Positions 55,097 to 62,451 of a stretch of DNA of 64,000 nucleotides are shown here, piece by piece. Origin of the DNA: Paenibacillus arenosi (GTDB lineage: Bacteria > Bacillota > Bacilli > Paenibacillales > Paenibacillaceae); NCBI RefSeq assembly GCF_014841135.1, contig NZ_JACYTN010000005.1:62001-126000 (forward strand), given 5' to 3'. Each line of letters starts with the position of its first letter. Position 1 is the first letter of the stretch. A program made the position numbers and the translations under genes. The notes beneath the pieces were generated by a model that had not been told where the DNA came from, ran no database searches, and was given only the letters and a program-made list of their open reading frames with translations.

Positions 55097-55216
55097 ATGA
55101 AGCAGAATGGAATTAAATTTATTATTGCTCTCTCTTTGATTTTGCCAATAGTTTCAAATGTTGCTGGCGAAATTACACCAGCAGGATGGCCGTATCCATG
55201 GATAGTAAGCAAGTGA
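55097..55216 (+). CDS. Pre-pheromone peptide (39 aa) of the RRNPP regulator
   Basis: Too short for usual gene calling. ATG 55097 starts three bases after the regulator's TAA, with GGGAGGAAG in the end of the regulator gene. The peptide begins MKQNG, has a hydrophobic signal core IKFIIALSLILPIVS, a possible signal-peptidase site VAG/E (after residue 24) and the tail EITPAGWPYPWIVSK. Position, size and layout match NprX, Phr and PapR pheromone precursors. The mature signal is expected from the C-terminal part. A strong terminator follows 23 bases later. Confidence 0.72.
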   Translation: MKQNGIKFIIALSLILPIVSNVAGEITPAGWPYPWIVSK

Positions 55217-55239
55217 ACTATTTACAGGTTCTTCTCCCG

Positions 55240-55268
55240 ACAGACACTTTTAAAAGTGTCTGTTTTTT
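55240..55268 (+). terminator. Terminator of regulator-pheromone operon
   Basis: ACAGACACTTTTAAAAGTGTCTGTTTTTT: a perfect palindromic stem with four- to six-base core and six T, closing the two-gene unit. Confidence 0.88.
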
Positions 55269-55407
55269 ATTCCTAAAAAATATATAAATAATCACTTCAG
55301 GAAATATTAGTTATAATTCAATTAGGGGAAGAACCTGATTGATGGTGAGCGAATAAGGGGAAGTTCGCTCACCGATGTACGAATGTGTTAATTGAAGGTG
55401 ATGTATA

Positions 55408-55578
55408 TTGCTTGAAGATATCGAACGTTTACGCTTTCGATTAAATGAAGCGTATAAAAAAGGCTTAGAATTGACCGATGGTAGGATGCTAGCTATGAGT
55501 CAGGACTTAGATAAGTTATTGTTAAAGTATCAAAGGGAGAGCCTTCACAATGAAGTTAAAATTGAAGCATTTACGTAA
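55408..55578 (+). CDS. Spo0E-like aspartyl-phosphate phosphatase (56 aa)
   Basis: TTG 55408, six bases after GAAGGTGA. The peptide starts with LEDIERLRFRLNEAYKKGLEL and has the family signature MSQDLDKLLLKYQ (residues about 30-42; consensus SQxLDxLIxxY). Spo0E proteins dephosphorylate Spo0A and delay sporulation. The open frame overlaps the next gene by 29 bases and was not listed as a normal gene. Its place next to an NprR-like module, whose relatives also act on the sporulation phosphorelay, is notable. Confidence 0.78.
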   Translation: MLEDIERLRFRLNEAYKKGLELTDGRMLAMSQDLDKLLLKYQRESLHNEVKIEAFT

Positions 55579-55798
55579 AGACGAATTTGCAGAAGCAAAT
55601 ATACGTCTAGTATGTAGTAAGTTAGTAGGAGAAGAGATTAAGGACGTGGATTTAACCAATAAAACCCTTTATTACACTAGGTGTGGTTGTACTTACAAGA
55701 AGTCATATTACAAACGTTTTGAGTTTCAAGAAACATTTATTGATGTGTTTGCTTGTTCATGTGGAGTGTGGACAGTTAATCAAATGAAAAGTTGGTAG
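55550..55798 (+). CDS. Small Cys-rich protein of unknown function
   Basis: 82 residues. ATG 55550 after GGGAG, inside the 3' end of the Spo0E-like gene. The N-terminal half is basic (MKLKLKHLRKDEFAE), and the C-terminal half has RCGCTYKK and ACSCGVW, two CxC pairs that could bind zinc. No recognised family. Translationally coupled to the Spo0E-like gene by overlap. Confidence 0.55.
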   Translation: MKLKLKHLRKDEFAEANIRLVCSKLVGEEIKDVDLTNKTLYYTRCGCTYKKSYYKRFEFQETFIDVFACSCGVWTVNQMKSW

Positions 55799-56177
55799 AG
55801 TGAAAATATTTGACATTTATGGAAAAAAAAGATCAATAATTATGTGAGCATATGAAAGGGGTGAGAATATAAGAAAAAATCTATTATTGGTGATTTATAA
55901 AAACAGTAATATCCTACATCAATCACAGCAATTAACCAGATGAAGGCAGGCTGTGAAATCGAATATAGTAGGGGTTAAAGCCCATAGACAAATGAGCAAG
56001 CCTCTCATGGGACAATAATAACTCTGATATTATCGAACCATTAAGAAAAGCAGCAAAGCATTAATTATTACCTTCTTGTTTTATAACTTATTCACAGAGA
56101 GATAACCGTATCAAAAATTAATCTTGCTCACTTACAAATCTTCATTAAATAAACTCAAAAAACAAGGAGCCTATATT
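55799..56177. other. 379-bp intergenic, no supported gene
   Basis: AT-rich with no open frame above 30 codons and no good ribosome site. Short stretches look like decayed coding sequence (near 55870-55990), but I could not assign them. Promoter elements for the two secreted proteins are expected here; none is clear. Confidence 0.5.
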
Positions 56178-56792
56178 ATGAAGTTCTTAAAGCCGATATT
56201 ATCCATTTTATCAGTGGCTGTAGTTTTTTGCATTACCCCAATAAATTCTGTAGTGTATGCTGCAAATATGACAAGTGAAACTTCAAACTCTAACTTTAGC
56301 GTATCAGTACAAAATGATAATTTTAAGTCTGATTATTTTTATGCACCTGTACCTTTAACAGAAGAAGAAAAGGCTGCGGCACTTAGAGCGCCTGTTAATC
56401 CCTTCGTTACTGTTCCAAGTAAGTCACTAAAAAGTTCAAGTGATATCTTATTTGCTGAGCCTGCAATATATTATGAATTTACTTTTTTAGGCAAAGATCG
56501 TAGTATTACATCTATAGATTCAGTTAATATTACAGAAAAATCAAACGTCTATGTTTCACTTGTACAGTGGTCTCCTTCTTCCTCAGCTCATCCTAAGTTA
56601 ACTTATACTTTAAAGAACGCAAACACGGGGAGAGAGACTGATCCTATCACAGTAGAAAAAACGTATACTTCGGAAAACACAGGTATAAGCTGGGGGAATG
56701 TACTTCCTGGTAAATATCACTTAGTTATTAAGAACATTGGTAATCACGAAGCTGCTGGGAATGGTTTTGCAAACGCTTATAAAATCAATTAA
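56178..56792 (+). CDS. Secreted protein of unknown function, first of two with YAPVxLTxEE motif
   Basis: 204 residues from ATG 56178 (AAGGAG upstream), with signal MKFLKPILSILSVAVVFCITP and cleavage near VYA/AN. The mature part begins NMTSETSNSNFSVSVQND, carries DYFYAPVPLTEEEKAAAL at about residues 51-68, then a beta-rich domain (IYYEFTFLGKDRSITSIDSV, VYVSLVQWSPSSSAHPKLTYTL) ending like a jelly-roll carbohydrate- or surface-binding domain (GKYHLVIKNIGNHEAAG). 18 bases before the next secreted gene; no family recognised. Confidence 0.75.
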   Translation: MKFLKPILSILSVAVVFCITPINSVVYAANMTSETSNSNFSVSVQNDNFKSDYFYAPVPLTEEEKAAALRAPVNPFVTVPSKSLKSSSDILFAEPAIYYEFTFLGKDRSITSIDSVNITEKSNVYVSLVQWSPSSSAHPKLTYTLKNANTGRETDPITVEKTYTSENTGISWGNVLPGKYHLVIKNIGNHEAAGNGFANAYKIN

Positions 56793-56810
56793 ATGGAACA
56801 AGGAGGAGTT

Positions 56811-57200
56811 ATGAAAAATAAAATTGTATGGAGTTTTGCGGTGTGTGCCGTAATTGCAGGAACAAGTATTGCTTTTAACAGTCATGCAAGTTTGAAAGAG
56901 CCTGTCGCTGCTGTGACAGTAGATGGTAGTATCATGCACCCTGGTTATCCTAGTCAACATGAACTTATACCTGATCCGAATAATCCGCATATGTACGCAC
57001 CTGTAGAACTTACCCCCGAAGAGATCGACTACACTAACAAACGGATGGCAGCTATTCTTAATGATCACGGAGCATTTTACAGAGTGGCTGAACAAGATTA
57101 CTCCATAAGTGAAGACGAAACAGTCCGCAGTATGGATGAAATCACAGCAAATACAAAGCAACTTGTTCTTGATAACGGTGTTTTTGTTAAGCGTCAATAG
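56811..57200 (+). CDS. Secreted small protein of unknown function, second with YAPVxLTxEE motif
   Basis: 129 residues from ATG 56811 (AAGGAGGAG). Signal MKNKIVWSFAVCAVIAGTSIAF, cleavage near HAS. The mature part has MYAPVELTPEEIDYTNKRM, clearly akin to YAPVPLTEEEK in the previous protein, and a charged C-terminus. The two genes form a bicistron. Both are probably released or surface-attached. No similarity to known toxins is evident. Confidence 0.72.
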   Translation: MKNKIVWSFAVCAVIAGTSIAFNSHASLKEPVAAVTVDGSIMHPGYPSQHELIPDPNNPHMYAPVELTPEEIDYTNKRMAAILNDHGAFYRVAEQDYSISEDETVRSMDEITANTKQLVLDNGVFVKRQ

Positions 57201-57625
57201 ATTTTTTAATTTGATGGCTCAATTGTTCAAGAACCTTGGATTGTAAAAAACAATAAGCTAACAGTATGAAGAAGAGTTTCACAATAATCATTTAGTAAAA
57301 TGTATTGTAAAAAACCGTTTCCCTTAATCGAGAGACGGTTTTTTATTTCAAGTGAAGTCAACTAGATATAATGTGACACATCATATGTCGGATGACAAGA
57401 ACATAGCGACATTATAAATCGCGTAGAATGCGGTTTTTGTTTTATGTTGCCACAACAGTATCAATTGGGCTGGAAATTGTATTGAAATTCACCATATTAA
57501 ATCGCAAGAAAGATATGGAGACCACAGTTTTAATAATTTAATGCCATTGCCTTTCAGATTCCATAGAGGGGGAGTTTCGTCGTGGTGGATAGGATATTAA
57601 AGAATATACGGGGGAGAGTACGACG
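57201..57625. other. 425-bp intergenic region
   Basis: Holds a strong terminator at 57308-57344 and a weaker one near 57416-57438 (AAATCGC, GCGGTTT). The rest is AT-rich without gene. The DNA between 57440 and 57620 contains the promoter of the SUKH gene presumably; GGGGGAGAG at about 57609 is its ribosome site. Confidence 0.5.
57308..57344 (+). terminator. Rho-independent terminator
   Basis: AAAAAACCGTTTC and GAGACGGTTTTTT, 10-bp stem ending in six T, after the secreted pair. Confidence 0.88.
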
Positions 57626-58138
57626 ATGACCGTAGAACAGACGATAAATTCATTACGTGAGCTATATGCACATGGTACACGAAAAATTCAATGTAATGAA
57701 GGATATGTGTATGATAGCGAACTTAAATTTTACGATCCATCCTCTGATAATGATATTTCTCTTCTACTAGAGTCATATTCTCCTTTGCCCGAAGATTATC
57801 TAAAATTCTTATCTATTACAAACGGCTTTAGACCATTTTCGAATGTTGAATGTTCTGGTGAAATTGAAATTTTCTCAATCGATGAAATTTTAAGCTCAAA
57901 CGAACCTTATGATGATCCCACAAAGGTCATAGTAGCATGTGTATATAACGATTATTTCATTATTGACACAGAAGCAGTTGCTCAAGGGAAGAAAGACTAC
58001 ATGTATCTACTTGAAGGCATTAGCGATTTTGATGATGCACGTTCACTGTATTGTGATTTTCAGACTTGGTTAGATAGATTTGTCATGGCTCAAGGAAACA
58101 AGTACTGGACGTGGCGGGTAGAAGATCGTAAGTTTTAA
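57626..58138 (+). CDS. SMI1/KNR4 (SUKH) family protein, putative immunity protein
   Basis: 170 residues. LPEDYLKFLSITNGFRPFSNVEC (about residues 53-75), ESYSPLPEDYLKFL and DIDTEAVAQGKKDYM-type acidic sheets are the SUKH fold, widespread as immunity proteins of polymorphic toxins. The conserved IEIFSIDEIL strand is seen. No toxin gene is adjacent, so it is an orphan immunity protein or protects against a toxin from a neighbour. ATG 57626 follows GGGGGAGAG. Confidence 0.82.
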   Translation: MTVEQTINSLRELYAHGTRKIQCNEGYVYDSELKFYDPSSDNDISLLLESYSPLPEDYLKFLSITNGFRPFSNVECSGEIEIFSIDEILSSNEPYDDPTKVIVACVYNDYFIIDTEAVAQGKKDYMYLLEGISDFDDARSLYCDFQTWLDRFVMAQGNKYWTWRVEDRKF

Positions 58139-58228
58139 AGCAAATGTGAAGGGAAGCCTTGGTATTAAAATAAAGGAAAGAGGACGAGAAAACTACTTTG
58201 TTGTTTTTCCTAATATTGGAGTTGGTAT

Positions 58229-58663
58229 ATGAACAAAAAAAATTACTTCCTAATTGGTTTGACTCTACTGGCACTTTTAGTCTCAGTATATTTCAATGTG
58301 ACTCAGGCGGAAAAATTAAAAACTGCAATCAGCAAGAATAATTTACTCCATGCAGATTTCGTGCAGGCTATTAGCATGATTAGTTTGGGGATAACTGAAG
58401 CACAACCTCCTGATATAGTTTCAATTGAACATGCATATAAAATGTTCGCTCTTGCTGATTATACGTCCTATGACAAACAGGTGATCAATCAGTACACGAG
58501 AATACTTCCAGGAATATTACGAGATATGAACTACTTCAAGAAACCGATTCGACACGCTACAGAAATAAAAGAGCAATTACGGCTGTTAGCAAATAATCCA
58601 GTTAAACAAGAAGCCATAAATGAACTTATGCGACTTGTGGAACTAGATGAAGGTGCAAGTTGA
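58229..58663 (+). CDS. Small membrane-anchored protein of unknown function
   Basis: 144 residues. A single N-terminal transmembrane helix NYFLIGLTLLALLVSVYFNV is followed by an all-helical part (AISKNNLLHADFVQAISMIS, YKMFALADYTSYDKQVINQY, IKEQLRLLANNPVKQEAINE). ATG 58229 is preceded by GGAGTTGG. No family recognised. Confidence 0.65.
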   Translation: MNKKNYFLIGLTLLALLVSVYFNVTQAEKLKTAISKNNLLHADFVQAISMISLGITEAQPPDIVSIEHAYKMFALADYTSYDKQVINQYTRILPGILRDMNYFKKPIRHATEIKEQLRLLANNPVKQEAINELMRLVELDEGAS

Positions 58664-58682
58664 ATTTACACAGCTATTAATT

Positions 58683-58909
58683 ATGTATCAAAATCCTGAT
58701 TATGGTGGAGAGGCGTATTTTCAAAAAGAGCTAAAGGTATGGATGTAGCTTCCTTTGAAAAGAAAATTAAAGAGTCTGCAAAAAATCCAAAATCGCCCCC
58801 ATCTCGTATAGATAAAAATCAAAGTTTCAGCGTTAAGGAGCAACACGATCTAGATCGTAATGTGGCGGAACAGGCAAGAAAACGTATAGAGAAAGACAAT
58901 AAACAGTAA
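58683..58909 (+). pseudogene. Frameshifted fragment of a lipoprotein paralogue (cf. 3264-3959)
   Basis: Two frames join near 58735: the first reads YQNPDYGGEAYFQKELK, the second KGMDVASFEKKIKESAKN...SVKEQHDLDRNVAEQARKRIEKDNKQ then stop. Aligned with the lipoprotein at 3264-3959, DYGG.AYFQ matches DKYGGVKHFQ, SFEKKIKESAKNPK matches SFEQRIQEAIKNAK, and the charged tails agree. Only the C-terminal third remains, so this is a decayed, truncated copy carried in the accessory island. Confidence 0.75.
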
Positions 58910-59299
58910 AAGCCTGAGCAATACAGAAGAAATAGTCATTGGTCATGCACTGGTATGTATTGAAACATAAATTTTGCTTCATTTTAAATAATAAAAAGAT
59001 GTCTATCCTTACACGTGGGGTAGGCATTTTTTATGCCACCATTTATATTAAAATAGCCGTTCGTATCGTAAAATTTACTTCATAGGATGCTGCAAGGAAG
59101 TGTTATGCATACTTTGTTAGAATGTGATGTTTAGACAGCTGTAAAGTACCCCCTTTGCTTCCTCCTGCGATCCAATAATATAGGATTTAGTAATAACATT
59201 CCATTCGCTTCAGGATACAGATTATCTAGCTGCACATAGAAGACAAGTCGTAAACCCAAATTACTAAGGAAATGAAATAAATCAGTAGGCTGTGAGCAA
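58910..59299. other. 390-bp intergenic region
   Basis: A weak hairpin with T-run at about 58997-59034 (GATGTCTATCC, GGGGTAGGCATTTTTT) may end the pseudogene transcript. The remainder shows no gene; one short frame on the minus strand (58833-59027) overlaps the pseudogene and hairpin, and I judge it to be noise. Confidence 0.5.
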
Positions 59300-59525
59300 G
59301 TGGAAGAAAAAGCACCTCAATTATTATTGTCAGAAGATGAATTCGTAGAGTTTTTTTTTGAAAAAAGAGAGTAATGGAGATACGATTTCACAGGTGCTTG
59401 ATTTCTTAGAAAAAGATATCCTATCTCTAAGCAAGTTTATTAAAATGCCCATAGAAAACGTCATGCAGAGTATAGAGTTAGAGCTAATTGAGTTATTGAA
59501 ATATGACAAGAAAGAGAAGAGTTGA
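59300..59525 (+). pseudogene. Small gene split by a 9-T homopolymer frameshift
   Basis: From GTG 59300 the frame reads MEEKAPQLLLSEDEFVEFFF up to nine consecutive T (about 59351-59359) and then stops. Reading eight T instead gives a continuous product of about 75 residues with tail QVLDFLEKDILSLSKFIKMP and IELELIELLKYDKKEKS, ending at 59525. It may be a decayed gene, a phase-variable switch, or a sequencing error in the T-tract. No family recognised. Confidence 0.4.
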
Positions 59526-60146
59526 ATGAGTACTATAATAGCTGATAGTAAATAAAGCAGGAGCTTATATAAGGTCTCTTCTTTTATTAGTGGCTCCAAA
59601 TATCTGTATAAAGATATTTGCTATTGGTGAGCTAAACAATATAATACAGCTCATCAATGAATGTATTGATGAAGGTTTTAAAAAGTATTTCTTAATCAAT
59701 GGATTGGATGTTACAGATGGTGAATGATTACCTATGTGAGGGTATGGAGGAATCAGTTTTAGAAGTGTGCAGTATGAGTTGTAGAAGCATGGGGACAATG
59801 CTTACCAGACAAGCCGCAGCTTACAGGCTTGTGAGAGTGAGGCAAGACATAAGTGTGATACAGAGTCTGAGCGTACATTGCTCAGTTGATATGATTCTTG
59901 GTTACAGTATGCCAAATAAAGAAGATAAGTAGCCTGCGATTGAAACATTATATTGGGGAAAAGCTGCTCTAATGAGTGGCTTTAGTTTTATATGGGGATT
60001 TTTTTCTTTCGGGACATTTACCATAATGCGAAAGTGTACAACACATCTAGACAGCTAATAAGTGGGGAATTTGTAGGAGTTTTATGGTTATTGTTGGATC
60101 ATATGATAGAATATAACTAGAGATAATACTTTGGGAGGGTGTAGCT
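59526..60146. other. 621-bp decayed intergenic region
   Basis: No supported gene. A small hairpin AAATATCT/AGATATTT lies at 59598-59619. Between about 59700 and 59930 a frame in each of two phases gives gene-like stretches (for example KHGDNAYQTSRSLQACESEAR) broken by stops, suggesting a remnant of an acquired gene. The GGGAGGG site of the following gene ends the region. Confidence 0.45.
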
Positions 60147-61235
60147 GTGAAAAAGAAATTACAAGTTTTTGTTTCTTCTACTTATGAAGATTTAAAGAAA
60201 GAAAGACAAGCTGCTGTTCAAGCAATCTTAACTTCGGGTCACATCCCTGCTGGAATGGAGTTATTTTCAGCAGGAGATGAAACTCAAAAAGAAATTATTA
60301 AAAAGTGGATTGATGAATCAGACGTTTATCTACTTATACTCGGTGGTAGATACGGTTCGATAGACAACTCAACGGGCAAAAGTTACACCCATTGGGAGTA
60401 TCAATATGCAGGAGAAATAAGCAAGCCTAGATTTGCAGTAGTCATTTCTGAAGGTGCGTTAGAGGGTAAAATTAGAACTGAAGGAACTCAAATGATGGAG
60501 AAATCCAATCGTCAATTATATGAAGAGTTTCGTAAGGAAGTTCTTGGTAAGATATGCAAAATTTTTAATGATGAAAGAGATATTGAGCTTGCTGTTTTTC
60601 AAAAGATGGGTGAATATGTCTCACGAGAAGATTTGAAGGGATGGGTACGCGGGAGTGAAGTTCCAGATCTTTTGGGAGTTTTTCAAGAGCAATTAAAACT
60701 AAATTCCGATAATGCAAAATTAAGTGCAGAGGTTACTATTCTTAAAAAGCAGTTACAACAAAAACAAGCAGTAGAAATGTTTGATGGATTAACTTTTGAG
60801 GAGTTACAAGAAACATTATCAAAGATAAAAATTGAATTTCCAAAAGAACTGTCATCAAAAGAAAATTTATCAGCTAAGAGCATCCTTAATTTGTTTTTCA
60901 TTTTAAAGGATGATTTTGCAACGGGGATTACTAATCAGGCCAATATTAGTGAGGCGCAAAGTTTTGTTTATTATTCGATTGCGCCTCGATTAATGACATT
61001 TAAACTCCTAGAGAAAGTCAAAGTAGCAGGTGTAAGATATGAAAAAATTCAGATGTCAAATCTCGGCTTCAAATTTTTAAAGATGCTTGAAATACACATG
61101 ATATCTAAGGAAACATCGGAATCTCCTGCAAAGGGTGGAAAAGGTTCTTTGAAAACAGACGATGATGTAGGTAAATCATCAGCACCAAAGAAGACAACGA
61201 GGAAACCAAGAAGGGCTACAACTGTAAATGAATGA
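60147..61235 (+). CDS. DUF4062-domain protein, putative defence sensor
   Basis: 362 residues from GTG 60147 behind TGGGAGGGTG. The N-terminal domain is DUF4062: KLQVFVSSTYEDLKKERQAAVQAI (residues 4-27), PAGMELFSAGDETQKEIIKKWID, VYLLILGGRYGSID and SYTHWEYQYAGEI. It is a Rossmann/TIR-like fold often found at the N-terminus of STAND/NLR defence proteins. Next is a short coiled coil (LNSDNAKLSAEVTILKKQLQQ, about 185-205) and a winged-helix-like C-terminus with a basic tail (KKTTRKPRRA). No NTPase domain is present. Its partner gene follows 101 bp later. Confidence 0.82.
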   Translation: MKKKLQVFVSSTYEDLKKERQAAVQAILTSGHIPAGMELFSAGDETQKEIIKKWIDESDVYLLILGGRYGSIDNSTGKSYTHWEYQYAGEISKPRFAVVISEGALEGKIRTEGTQMMEKSNRQLYEEFRKEVLGKICKIFNDERDIELAVFQKMGEYVSREDLKGWVRGSEVPDLLGVFQEQLKLNSDNAKLSAEVTILKKQLQQKQAVEMFDGLTFEELQETLSKIKIEFPKELSSKENLSAKSILNLFFILKDDFATGITNQANISEAQSFVYYSIAPRLMTFKLLEKVKVAGVRYEKIQMSNLGFKFLKMLEIHMISKETSESPAKGGKGSLKTDDDVGKSSAPKKTTRKPRRATTVNE

Positions 61236-61336
61236 TTACTTATAAAGAGGTGCTTAATAAAAGAGAAGATAAATTTGTTAACGGGACGAAGATGAGTGCA
61301 TGGTTCTGCGGCATGTAACCTGACTGGAGTGGGAAA

Positions 61337-62125
61337 ATGAAAATAAAGATGAGTCTCTTAGATAACGCGTACGATTATTTACATAATTCTTTATATCATT
61401 ATCACCTTGCTACCCATGAAGATTATCCTGATGATTATAAGCGATTTTGGAAGTTTTCTATTGTTAGTATAGTGCAGTCGGCAGAGTTAATGTTCAAAGA
61501 AGTATTGAAAAGAGAGAATGAATTTTTGATTTATGAAAATATTGACAAACCCAAGAATACGGTATCTGTTAGTACAGCGATCCATCGACTAAAGAATATA
61601 GTGAAAGTTGATATAGATGATAGAGATGAAATAGTAATTAGAAGAGCCATTGAACTTCGGAATCTTATTACTCATTTTGAATTAGACCTTGATATTATTG
61701 AACTTTCGACTATATATACTGTAATCTTTGAATTTTTACATTCTTTTCACTTTAGATTTTTAGGGGAAGAACTGCATGAATACATACACCAGGAATACTG
61801 GGAAGAGGAAGGATGTTTAATCGAACAATTTAGAAGTGAATTTATTCTCTACAATGGTATTAATGTCCGTAAAAACTACCCTATTCAAATTGCTGAGTCT
61901 CAATTGTTCCCATTTTTTAAGATTGAAGGTATTGAGCATAAGAGAGTGAAATATGGGAAGGAGCCTAGATTTACAGGGTTTAATCAAATCTGCCCAGGAT
62001 GCGCAGTAAAGCAAGGATATTATCATGTCTTTTATTGCGACGATGAAATTTGTCCTAAATGCGGCGGGCAAGCTATCACTTGTTCCTGTGAAGTATATAA
62101 GGCTTTTTATGAGGATGATGAGTAA
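61337..62125 (+). CDS. HEPN-like protein with zinc-ribbon, partner of DUF4062 gene
   Basis: 262 residues, ATG 61337 behind GACTGGAGTGG. The helical N-terminal half has a FSIVSIVQSAELMFKEVLKRE segment and the RxxxxH motif R108-NLIT-H113 in RRAIELRNLITHFE, the active-site pattern of HEPN ribonucleases. The C-terminal half carries a zinc-ribbon-like Cys set (C219PGC222, C234, C239PKC242, C249, C251). DUF4062 and HEPN domains both recur in antiphage systems, so a two-gene toxin/sensor module is plausible, though not matched to a named system. Confidence 0.68.
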   Translation: MKIKMSLLDNAYDYLHNSLYHYHLATHEDYPDDYKRFWKFSIVSIVQSAELMFKEVLKRENEFLIYENIDKPKNTVSVSTAIHRLKNIVKVDIDDRDEIVIRRAIELRNLITHFELDLDIIELSTIYTVIFEFLHSFHFRFLGEELHEYIHQEYWEEEGCLIEQFRSEFILYNGINVRKNYPIQIAESQLFPFFKIEGIEHKRVKYGKEPRFTGFNQICPGCAVKQGYYHVFYCDDEICPKCGGQAITCSCEVYKAFYEDDE

Positions 62126-62331
62126 GAAGCGTAAAGTACACTTAGCAAGTGCCAGTAGGACAGAATCTTTGACCACTAAACTCTAAATGTTGTGAGACAA
62201 CTATAAAATTAAAGTTAAGCACAATATAATTAAAGGTAACATCTTAAACATTTAGTGGATAAAACTCTGTGAAACAAAGATTGTATCCATTGCAGCAAAC
62301 AACATTGTTTTGATGAAATAGCAGTGTTTAA
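62126..62331. other. Intergenic region between HEPN gene and CRISPR remnant
   Basis: AT-rich, no gene. A loose inverted repeat, CCACTAAAC near 62172 and AACATTTAGTGG near 62247-62258, brackets about 80 bases. This could be a terminator of low stability or the decayed border of the inserted island. The sequence just before 62332 shows no clear CRISPR repeat. Confidence 0.4.
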
Positions 62332-62451
62332 AGTACTGAACTGACTTAACAGTCGTCTCGATACTGTCACGTCACATCCTGCACGGATGTATGGGTTGAA
62401 AGATGGCTGTGGACATAATATCAGCAGCTTTGGCCAGTCACATCCTACACG
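62332..62451 (+). CRISPR. CRISPR remnant: spacer-like 34-mer, repeat, 34-base spacer, truncated repeat
   Basis: 62332-62365 is a 34-base sequence resembling the left-end spacer. GTCAC (62366-62370) is duplicated directly before the full repeat (62371-62402), which starts GTCACATCC and ends GGGTTGAAAG; its stem has one mismatch (CACATCC/GGATGTA). A 34-base spacer (62403-62436) follows, then a repeat cut short after GTCACATCCTACACG (62437-62451). The repeat is of the same family as at 53377. Degeneration indicates an inactive array end. Confidence 0.75.

Noticed and set aside
59330-59798. Two minus-strand frames with hydrophobic stretches
   Set aside because: They overlap the T-tract gene on the other strand, lack ribosome sites and owe their hydrophobic residues to AT-rich DNA.
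59699-59932. 77-codon frame before the DUF4062 gene
   Set aside because: Product is an irregular Met/Arg/Ser-rich string; another frame in the same DNA looks as coding-like but has stops, so I treat the region as a gene remnant.
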